Of a stretch of DNA of 10,873 nt, positions 8,201 through 10,873 are shown piece by piece. The DNA comes from Baffinella frigidus (taxonomy: Eukaryota; Cryptophyceae; Cryptomonadales; Baffinellaceae), in assembly GCA_026770585.1 (NCBI GenBank), contig MU647333.1, positions 10,853-21,725 on the forward strand. The letters run 5' to 3'. Both the position numbers and the translations under genes were made by a program. Every line of letters starts with the position of its first letter. The stretch's first letter is position 1. The notes under the pieces were generated by a model that was not told the DNA's origin, searched no databases, and saw only the letters and a list, made by a program, of their open reading frames with translations.

Positions 8201-10734
8201 GGGTTAGGGTTTAGGGTTCAGGGTTTAGGGTTCAGGGTTTAGGGTTTAGGGTTTAGGGTTTGGGGTACCGGGGCATAGTCGATGTCCTTCCAACCCCCCT
8301 GGACGGACAGAGTTCAGGGTTCAGGGTTCAGGGTTAAGGGTTTAGCGTTGAGCGTTGAGCGTTTATTACGGTTTAGGTTTTAGGGTTTAGGTTTTAGGTT
8401 TTAGGGTTTAGGTTTTAGGTTTTAGGGTTTAGGGAGTAGGGATTAGGGATCAGGGATTAGGGATCAGGGATTAGGGATCAGGGTTGAGGGTTGCCTGGAA
8501 GACGGAGGTGGTGGGGGCGGGCCACGGGAGGTTCTGCCAGGCGTCCTCTGCCATGTGCGGGAGGATCGGCGCGATCGCCGACAGGAGAGTCTCGAGGACC
8601 ACCTGCGAACAAGAGAGTGCCCCGTTGGTTGACTAACCCGGGCGATTTTGTACCGGGAGGTTGACTAATCCGTGCAGGGTTTGTACCAGACAGAGGGATG
8701 GTTAGTCTACTGCTTGCAGCTGCGAACGGGAGGGGCGTTTGCTGCCATGTGCGGCGGTCGCCGACAGCAGCCTCTCGAGGACGACCTGTGTACAAGAGTG
8801 TCCCGTTAACTTGACTAAACCGGGTCGACTAACCCGGACGGGTGACTCACCCGGGCGGTTTTGTACCGGGAGGGTGACCAATCCGCACCCTTGGAGCCCT
8901 TTTCCCCTGAGGCGGGCCCATCCCGGACCCGGTCCTCACACGTAGGGTGTGTTGGCCCCAGGAAGAGGGGTCGTTAGGCAACAGTGCGAGAGCAACGTCT
9001 CGAGCACCATCCTAACCCCTAACCCCTAACCCCTAACCCCGCAACGCAAACAGATGCCCCCCCCGCCTTGCCCTGCTTGGTCTCTTCGACAGACAGGCTC
9101 GGGGTTTGGGGTTTTGAGTTTCGGGCGACCTTGAGGACGGTCTGGCACGCGCGGCGGCGCCCGGCGGAGGCCTGCTTTCGGCTTTCGAGGTTAGGCTTCA
9201 GGGTTGAGTGTTTATGATTTAGGGTTCATGGTTCATGGTTTCTGATTTCTGGTTTCTGATTTCTGGTTTCTGGTTGAGGAAAAAGGGGGGAAATGGACCT
9301 CAGAGATGTAGAGGCGGTCCTTGGCCACGTCGAGGTAGAAGTTAGAGAGATCCGTGGTGCAGAACGAGGAGATCGTCTGCGACGCCCGATAGAACTGGAA
9401 CGTCTCGAACGCGTCCTTCACCTGCGTGAGGGTGGAGGGTTTCGTGTTTAGGTTTTCGGGTTTCGGGTTTCGGGTTTCGGGTTTCGGATGCCCGGTAGAA
9501 CTGCAACGTCTCGAACGCATCCTTCACCTGCTTTCGGGTTCGGGGTTTCGTGTTTAGGTTTTCGGGTTTCGCGTTTCGGGTTTCGGGTGTAGGGTTTCGG
9601 GTGTAGGGATTGGGGTGTAGGGTTTCGGGTGTAGGGTTTAGGGTTTAGGGTCGAAGGTTTAGGGTTTAGGGTTGACCTCTGCCTGCACCTCCTTCAGCCG
9701 CCCCAGCATCCACCTGGTTTGGGGTTTAGGGTACAGGGGTTAGGGTTTAGGGTTTGGGGTTTGGGGGGTTAGGGTTTGGGGTTTAGGGTTTAGGGTTTAG
9801 GGTTTAGGGTTTGGGGTTTAGAGTTGAGGGTTTATGGTTTGGGGTGTAGGGTTCAGGGTTGGGGGTGATCTCCAAGCTTGAGAGCAACAAAAAAGAAGAA
9901 AACGTTGGGGCGAGGGCGCGGACCGGTCGATCTCAGGAAGGTCCGCGTAGGGGACGGCGTCCGTCTCGGGCTTGAAGTCGTGCAGGTTGCCGATGATGTA
10001 GCGGAGCGTGTTGCGGATCTTGCGGTAGTTGTCCGAGACCTGTAGGAGGTGGAGTTAGAATCCATCCGGAAAATGCTCTTATGAGCGGCCGACACGGGGT
10101 ACAGTAAGTGGCACAATGCGCAGCATGTGCGGCGCTGACGCTGGTTGTTTGGCAATAAATGATGAATCTCTCTGTCCGAGACCTGGCGGTGTGCCTGGCT
10201 GAGCACCTCTCGTGCGGTGCACTTGGTGTGTACACCACTGACACATGTTTCACCAGACATGCACGTGTATGCATGCTGAAATACGAAGATGCCTGTGTCA
10301 ATGTGGCCATTGGAGCGTGTTGCGGATCTTGCAGTAGTTGTCCGAGAGCTGCAAAAGGCTATTTTTCACTCCAAAGTTGACGGATTTGTACCAAAACAAT
10401 CAGGATGTCAGTTTAAGCCTAAACCCACACCCCTCACCCTGAACTCCTAAACCCAAACTCCCAACCCCCCCTAGCTATGCCTCACGTACCTGCTTCATTA
10501 TGATGCCTCCGACGCGCACGTCCCCCATGTAGTCCACAATTCAGCCGCAGTCTATTTGAGCTCACCAATCTGCCGAGCCCGGGCTCTGTTCCACCCCACA
10601 GTTGACGAATCACCAGGAACCCAGGATGGCAACTTGAAAATAGTCCGTGAACCGGGTGAGACAGAGGTGGGATGCGCCTGCTGAATGATGTTGCCTCCGA
10701 CGCGCACGTCCCCCATGTAGTCTACCGACGAAAC
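5233..10734 (-). CDS. Isoleucyl-tRNA synthetase, bacterial/organellar type, C-terminal part (15 exons, 5' end outside window)
   Basis: IleRS charges tRNA-Ile with isoleucine; this type normally serves plastid and/or mitochondrial translation in eukaryotes. The minus-strand exons are 10734-10678, 10039-9924, 9713-9677, 9421-9299, 9171-9130, 8602-8495, 8298-8269, 8105-8052, 7514-7428, 6863-6772, 6149-6101, 5919-5865, 5734-5683, 5518-5446 and 5277-5233. They join in phase to 339 residues and TGA. In order they show the SSVDY...DVRVG block just after the KMSKS region (itself outside), the anticodon-binding helical domain ([47 protein letters not shown]), a variable linker, RFLLLTSEV, and a zinc domain with CERCW and CPRC separated by 16 residues as in Escherichia coli IleRS. 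An alanine-rich tail follows. Five donors are GC, the rest GT. The cytosolic eukaryotic IleRS lacks this zinc tail, so an organellar enzyme is favoured. Targeting signals are outside the window. Homology is by inspection, not by search. Confidence 0.93.
5281..5440. repeat. Telomere-like array filling the last IleRS intron
   Basis: Mostly perfect TTTAGGG on + with TTCAGGG, TGTAGGG and TTGAGGG variants. The intron (5278-5445) is essentially nothing but this repeat from acceptor to donor. Confidence 0.95.
5446..5518 (-). CDS. IleRS exon n: second half of zinc domain
   Basis: G completes tryptophan, then [19 protein letters not shown] and AAAVQ. It contains the second cysteine pair. The acceptor is GCACCAG|G. 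The donor CAG|GCATCC is a GC donor. Confidence 0.94.
5526..5678. repeat. Telomere-like array, TTTCGGG/TCTCGGG subtype
   Basis: It fills the intron between the two zinc-domain exons (5519-5682). Units are mainly TTTCGGG and TCTCGGG rather than TTTAGGG, a locally homogenised variant. Confidence 0.9.
5683..5734 (-). CDS. IleRS exon m: first half of zinc domain
   Basis: Two bases complete glycine, then [16 protein letters not shown], then TG of the tryptophan codon. It contains the first cysteine pair. The acceptor is CATCAG|G and the donor TG|GTGCCAACCC. Confidence 0.94.
5748..5858. repeat. Telomere-like array with TTTTAGG and TTTTTGG units
   Basis: Intron 5735-5864. TTTAGGG units grade into TTTTAGG and then TTTTTGG before returning to TGTAGGG. 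Confidence 0.9.
5865..5919 (-). CDS. IleRS exon l (55 bp)
   Basis: [18 protein letters not shown] plus one base. The acceptor is ACCGCAG|G. The donor TCAG|GCAGGCC is a GC donor and leads directly into CCCTAAA repeat. A donor 4 bp further on would break the frame. Confidence 0.82.
5924..6093. repeat. Telomere-like array in IleRS intron 5920-6100
   Basis: TTTAGGG with TTTGGGG, TTCAGGG and ATTGGGC/ATTAGGT variants. It almost completely fills the intron. Confidence 0.92.
6101..6149 (-). CDS. IleRS exon k (49 bp)
   Basis: One base completes arginine, then [16 protein letters not shown], the conserved strand before the zinc domain. The acceptor is GTAACAG|G and the donor GAG|GTCTCA. Confidence 0.93.
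6160..6208. repeat. Telomere-like array, TTTCGGG subtype
   Basis: A short run directly upstream of the exon at 6101-6149 in transcript order, at the 3' end of a 622-bp intron. Confidence 0.9.
6283..6427. mobile_element. MITE family E in an IleRS intron
   Basis: The inverted termini are CGAGGCCATGCAATTGAAAC on the left and, reverse-complemented, CGAGACCATGCAATTTAAAC on the right: 18 of 20 match. Weaker inverted similarity continues about 35 bp further inward (GGGTGGGTTTTGTC against GGGTGGATTTTGTC). The length is about 145 bp and it is non-coding. No clear target duplication is seen; the boundaries could be 5 bp shorter at each end. Confidence 0.75.
6430..6476. repeat. Short tandem/inverted GGTGT-ACACC repeats
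   Basis: AAGGTGTTACACCTCCGGGTG, GTGACACCTCCAGGTGTGAG and similar 15-16 bp units repeat about three times, each with internal dyad symmetry. They lie immediately beside the MITE that ends at 6427. Confidence 0.65.
6527..6690. repeat. Approximately 117-bp tandem duplication
   Basis: CAGACAAAATAGGCACCCCA near 6527 recurs as CAGACAAAACACGCACTCAA near 6644. Both are followed by GG(C/T)GATGCGACAGGGGG-like sequence. The first unit contains the copied 3' half of IleRS exon j. A G run lies at 6571-6581. Confidence 0.75.
6589..6643 (-). pseudogene. Duplicate of the 3' half of IleRS exon j with its GC donor
   Basis: On the minus strand, CGGCTTCCG...GGCAGCAACGGCGTCGATGA and CATCAG|GCACCC parallel exon j at 6772-6825, with changes that give [11 protein letters not shown] instead of [11 protein letters not shown]. 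It keeps the exon's donor but has no matching 5' half or acceptor, so it is probably not spliced in. If it were, it could compete as a donor. Confidence 0.75.
6772..6863 (-). CDS. IleRS exon j
   Basis: It begins [12 protein letters not shown], is rich in A/S/T/G as a surface linker, and ends GSNGVDDI plus AG of an arginine codon completed by the next exon ([12 protein letters not shown]). The donor is ATCAG|GCACCC, a GC donor. Its 3' half with the donor is duplicated at 6589-6643. Confidence 0.88.
6864..7098. other. Unique part of IleRS intron (6864-7427)
   Basis: AT-richer sequence with GTTGAC motifs and no gene or clear repeat other than a GGTTGACTGACCCGG segment near 7023. That segment resembles the 30-bp repeats at 8628-8690. 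Confidence 0.5.
7108..7313. mobile_element. MITE family G inserted in a copied IleRS exon fragment
   Basis: The ends are CCACTCGAGGCTGGAA on the left and, reverse-complemented, CCACTCGAGGCTAGAA on the right, with weaker inverted similarity to about 34 bp. The length is 206 bp. TT flanks both sides (7106-7107, 7314-7315). Joining the flanks gives TCGGGGTTGGGGCAGTAGAC, identical to part of exon i, which serves as the empty site. The interior has a near-perfect 40-bp palindrome at about 7179-7218 centred on GGGAATTCCC. Confidence 0.75.
7314..7338 (-). pseudogene. Fragment of IleRS exon i copied into the adjacent intron
   Basis: TTGGGGCAGTAGACGAACACTTGG matches exon i sequence at 7441-7465 with one change in its first 20 bases. 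Together with CGGGGTT at 7101-7107, on the other side of the inserted MITE, it forms one contiguous exon piece. It encodes QVFVYCPN in the original frame. No splice sites are retained. Confidence 0.75.
7386..7424. repeat. Short C-rich telomere-like run (CCCGAAA/CCGTAAA)
   Basis: Units on + are CCCTAAC, CCCGAAAA, CCGAAAA and CCGTAAA, opposite in orientation to the neighbouring arrays. It lies just downstream of the donor of exon i. Confidence 0.75.
7428..7514 (-). CDS. IleRS exon i
   Basis: Twenty-nine codons including [20 protein letters not shown], the (L/M)ExAR..K.IG.SLEA motif. The acceptor is GAACAG|TGC, the only exon in the set not starting with G. The donor is AAG|GTGCGT. Confidence 0.93.
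7517..7638. repeat. Telomere-like array (TTGAGGG/TTAGGGG/TTTAGGG)
   Basis: Mixed heptamers, including TTAGGGG and AGTGGTT variants, adjoining the acceptor of exon i. Confidence 0.88.
7679..7745. mobile_element. Truncated copy of the 130-bp introner-like repeat
   Basis: GGGGTACAGTATGTAGCACA through CATTACACATCTCTC matches the right half of the units at 7763-8041 and 10043-10172. It ends at the same point, followed by TGTCGGGGACCTGG. The left half is missing. It is arranged head to tail with the next copy, sharing the 17-bp junction repeat. Confidence 0.75.
7763..8041. mobile_element. 130-bp introner-like repeat, copy 1 (interrupted by a MITE)
   Basis: It starts TAAGAGGTGGAGTTAGAACC and ends AATCTCTG. 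It is flanked by an exact 17-bp direct repeat, TGTCGGGGACCTGGTTG, at 7746-7762 and 8042-8058. The right repeat spans the donor of exon h (minus strand CAACCAG|GTCCCCGACA). Subtracting the 145-bp MITE and its 4-bp duplication leaves exactly 130 bp, the same length as the copy at 10043-10172. Confidence 0.8.
7889..8033. mobile_element. MITE family F inserted in the introner-like repeat
   Basis: The termini are TCATCTCGGAAGATAACTGA on the left and, reverse-complemented, TCATCTCGAAAGATAACTCA on the right, extending to about 29 bp. AATC is duplicated on both sides (7885-7888, 8034-8037). The other copy of the host repeat has GATGAATCTCTCTG at the corresponding point, the expected uninterrupted site. 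It is 145 bp and non-coding. Confidence 0.83.
8052..8105 (-). CDS. IleRS exon h
   Basis: Eighteen codons, [18 protein letters not shown], the WxxvxxxRxxV motif. The acceptor is CCCGCAG|G and the donor AACCAG|GTCCCCGACA. That donor forms part of a 17-bp direct repeat bounding an introner-like element. Confidence 0.92.
8118..8266. repeat. Telomere-like array in IleRS intron 8106-8268
   Basis: Near-perfect TTTAGGG/TTCAGGG units on +. The whole 163-bp intron is repeat except about 12 bp at the acceptor side. Confidence 0.94.
8269..8298 (-). CDS. IleRS microexon g (30 bp)
   Basis: Ten codons, [10 protein letters not shown]. It fills exactly the gap between SVFQ and the next exon, as in SVFxxGWP of family members, and keeps phase 0. 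The acceptor is CCAG|GGGGG and the donor CCG|GTACCC. The very small size makes it easy to miss in annotation. Confidence 0.85.
8311..8493. repeat. Telomere-like array with GGATTAGGGATCAG subrepeat
   Basis: TTCAGGG and TTTTAGG units, then a higher-order run of GGGATTAGGGATCA repeated about three times near 8436-8482. It fills intron 8299-8494. Confidence 0.92.
8495..8602 (-). CDS. IleRS exon f
   Basis: Thirty-six codons: [20 protein letters not shown], then [16 protein letters not shown]. The APxLPHxAED motif is typical of class Ia synthetase anticodon domains. The donor is CAG|GCAACC, a GC donor. A diverged copy of its 5' half with acceptor lies near 8741-8800. Confidence 0.95.
8628..8886. 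repeat. 30-bp GGTTGACTAACCCGGG-type repeats in intron 8603-9129
   Basis: The unit is approximately GGTTGACTAACCCGGGCGAT followed by TTTGTACCGGGA. It occurs twice in tandem at 8628-8690 and in diverged form two to three times at 8808-8886. The two blocks flank a copied exon f fragment, so block and exon were duplicated together (offset about 196 bp). Confidence 0.75.
8741..8800 (-). pseudogene. Diverged copy of the 5' half of IleRS exon f with acceptor
   Basis: The minus strand reads TTGTACACAG|GTCGTCCTCG and then AGAGGCTGCTGTCGGCGAC, giving [14 protein letters not shown] instead of [17 protein letters not shown]. Similarity continues into the intron (ACAAGAGTGTCCCGTTAAC against ACAAGAGAGTGCCCCGTTG). 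This was therefore a DNA-level duplication of exon plus flank, not an mRNA-derived copy. The internal deletion breaks the APILPHM motif. Confidence 0.78.
8972..9012 (-). pseudogene. Second, weaker fragment of IleRS exon f
   Basis: On the minus strand GTGCTCGAGACGTTGCTCTC resembles GTCCTCGAGACTCTCCTGTC of exon f (VLETLLS). Only about 20 bp are clearly alike and no acceptor AG precedes them, so this is tentative. Confidence 0.45.
9012..9040. repeat. CCCCTAA telomere-like run, C-rich on +
   Basis: Four perfect CCCCTAA units, in the opposite orientation to the neighbouring arrays. A short GGGTTTGGGGTTTTGAGTTTCGGG stretch in the other orientation lies at about 9101-9125. Confidence 0.85.
9130..9171 (-). 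CDS. IleRS exon e (42 bp)
   Basis: Fourteen codons, [14 protein letters not shown], equivalent to the RRxAQTxL helix that follows DRLY in bacterial IleRS. The acceptor is AAAGCAG|G and the donor AAG|GTCGCC. Confidence 0.9.
9189..9272. repeat. Degenerate telomere-like array grading into TTTCTGG/ATTTCTG repeats
   Basis: Intron 9172-9298. TTCAGGG, TTCATGG and TTTCTGATTTCTGG units, strongly drifted from the heptamer. Confidence 0.75.
9299..9421 (-). CDS. IleRS exon d
   Basis: Forty-one codons with [11 protein letters not shown] and then [15 protein letters not shown], the strongest IleRS signature in the window. The donor is GAG|GTCCAT. A copy of the 5' third, including the acceptor, lies at about 9487-9530. 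Confidence 0.95.
9429..9674. repeat. Telomere-like array (TTTCGGG/TGTAGGG), split by a copied exon fragment
   Basis: Two blocks, 9429-9487 and 9533-9674, in intron 9422-9676. Both begin with nearly the same sequence (GGTTTCGTGTTTAGGTTTTC). This shows that a unit of exon d 5' end plus repeat start was duplicated. Confidence 0.88.
9487..9530 (-). pseudogene. Copy of the 5' third of IleRS exon d with acceptor
   Basis: The minus strand reads GAAAGCAG|GTGAAGGATGCGTTCG and continues to CGGGCATCCG, coding [14 protein letters not shown] against [14 protein letters not shown] in the real exon. It is followed directly by telomere-like repeat with no donor. The offset from the true exon is about 105 bp. 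The acceptor is intact, so mis-splicing to it is conceivable. Confidence 0.85.
9677..9713 (-). CDS. IleRS microexon c (37 bp)
   Basis: One base completes the arginine of the previous exon, then [12 protein letters not shown], so the joined protein reads EIDRWMLGRL as in IleRS proteins. Telomere-like repeat reaches within 4 bp of the acceptor and begins 5 bp inside the donor (GTCAACCCTAAACC). Confidence 0.92.
9715..9867. repeat. Telomere-like array in IleRS intron 9714-9923
   Basis: TTTAGGG and TTTGGGG units. It begins 2 bp from the acceptor of microexon c. Confidence 0.93.
9924..10039 (-). CDS. IleRS exon b
   Basis: It begins [20 protein letters not shown] and continues to ADLPEID plus two bases of an arginine codon. 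This is the most diagnostic helix of the anticodon-binding domain. The acceptor CTACAG|GTCTCG lies inside a 13-bp direct repeat flanking a 130-bp element. The donor is GT. Confidence 0.95.
10043..10172. mobile_element. 130-bp introner-like repeat, copy 2
   Basis: It starts TAGGAGGTGGAGTTAGAATC and ends AATCTCTC. It is flanked by the exact 13-bp direct repeat TGTCCGAGACCTG at 10030-10042 and 10173-10185. The left repeat is the first ten bases of IleRS exon b plus its CAG acceptor (minus strand CAG|GTCTCGGACA). The duplicated target thus contains AGGT, so insertion would create both a donor (AG|GT) and an acceptor (AG|G) by duplication. A sister copy is in the intron at 7763-8041. Confidence 0.82.
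10313..10352 (-). pseudogene. Fragment of IleRS exon b 5' end with acceptor
   Basis: The minus strand reads TTTTGCAG|CTCTCGGACAAC and continues to AACACGCTCC, encoding [12 protein letters not shown] against [12 protein letters not shown]. Two coding differences affect conserved residues, and the copy stops after 36 bp with no donor. Confidence 0.82.
10418..10467. repeat. Short C-rich telomere-like run
   Basis: CCTAAACCCACACCCCTCAC and then CCTAAACCCAAACTCCCAAC units on +, in the opposite orientation to most arrays in this gene. Confidence 0.75.
10490..10542 (-). pseudogene. Duplicate of IleRS exon a with a good GT donor but no usable acceptor
   Basis: The minus strand codes [16 protein letters not shown] and is followed by CAG|GTACGTGAG, a better donor than the GC donor of the real exon. 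Upstream, the nearest AG would include an in-frame TGA before VDY, so it cannot replace exon a cleanly. It could be a decayed mutually exclusive exon. Confidence 0.8.
10678..10734 (-). CDS. IleRS exon a (first in window)
   Basis: Nineteen codons, phase 0 at both ends: [19 protein letters not shown]. It matches the conserved W-x-SSVDY...DVRxGxNIxxQ block after the KMSKS loop. The acceptor is AACAG|G. The donor is CAG|GCGCAT, a GC donor. A partial copy lies at 10490-10540. Confidence 0.92.
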
Positions 10735-10735
10735 C

Positions 10736-10873
10736 TGTTTAGTGTTTAGGGTGTGGGGTTTAGGGTTCAGGGTGTGGGGTTTAGGGTTCAGGGTTTAGGG
10801 TTCAGGGTTTAGGGTTCAGGGTTTAGGGTTCAGGGTTTAGGGTTCAGGGTTTAGGGTTCAGGGTTTAGGGTTC
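10736..10873. repeat. Telomere-like array reaching the right edge (TTTAGGGTTCAGGG higher-order repeat)
   Basis: It starts just after the acceptor of exon a and becomes a regular 14-bp dimer of TTTAGGG and TTCAGGG to the end of the window. It is the intron 5' of exon a, and the rest of the gene lies beyond. Confidence 0.93.

Larger units (their letters stand above)
10370..10660. repeat. Roughly 200-bp segmental duplication in the intron after exon a
   Basis: CAAAGTTGACGGATTTGTAC near 10373 parallels CACAGTTGACGAATCACCAG near 10599. Each is followed about 90-120 bp later by a copy of exon a (10490-10540 and 10678-10734). The duplicated unit therefore spans exon a and its downstream flank. Confidence 0.55.

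Noticed and set aside
10043-10172. tRNA-derived SINE (GTTAGAATCC resembles a B box)
   Set aside because: The match to the B-box consensus is imperfect, there is only about 10 bp upstream of it for an A box, and no tRNA fold closes.
9853-10310. Minus-strand frames of 125-135 codons covering exon b and the 130-bp repeat
   Set aside because: They read through splice sites. Only 9924-10039 matches IleRS.
1-10873. Dinoflagellate spliced-leader relic, rRNA, tRNA or CRISPR array
   Set aside because: I found no spliced-leader-like sequence, no tRNA cloverleaf, no rRNA similarity, and no repeat-spacer structure; the regular repeats are heptamers without spacers.

Overview
This is eukaryotic nuclear DNA. 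It holds the 3' part of one recognisable gene split into very short exons, one long unidentified reading frame, and a dense set of small inverted-repeat transposons. Telomere-like heptamers (TTTAGGG / CCCTAAA and variants) occur throughout. The TTTAGGG-type repeats, a bacterial/organellar-type aminoacyl-tRNA synthetase, many GC-AG introns (5 of 14) and a G directly after nearly every acceptor (14 of 15 exons) together point to a myzozoan alga. A dinoflagellate fits best because GC donors and AG|G acceptors are known from dinoflagellate genomes; a chromerid is the main alternative. Species cannot be fixed from the sequence.

Right half (5233-10873, minus strand): the C-terminal 339 residues of an isoleucyl-tRNA synthetase of the bacterial/organellar type. 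I could assemble them as 15 exons of 30 to 123 bp. All splice phases agree (1020 coding bases, 340 codons including the TGA). The gene runs off the right edge, so the catalytic core with HIGH and KMSKS lies outside. The protein carries the anticodon-binding helical domain and the four-cysteine zinc domain that ends bacterial IleRS. Every intron contains telomere-like repeat, and many introns are almost nothing else. The larger introns also hold fragmentary copies of neighbouring exons, small transposons, and a 130-bp introner-like element flanked by direct repeats that contain AGGT.

Left half (1-5232): telomere-like DNA at 1-118 and 2638-2753; an unidentified minus-strand coding region at 1604-2590, possibly with a small upstream exon at 2755-2800; and several MITE families. 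One family has TA target duplications and 25-bp ends (849-1072 with a nested second MITE at 868-968, an uninterrupted copy at 4504-4620, and a loose end at 4655-4681). A second family has CCACAC ends (3028-3188, 4343-4473, 4690-4825, and a half copy at 3745-3834). The stretches 160-846, 1075-1600 and 3850-4340 show no gene I can support.

For biology, the most interesting part is the intron content: telomere-repeat introns, exon-fragment duplications carrying splice sites, and an introner-like repeat all inside one conserved housekeeping gene.
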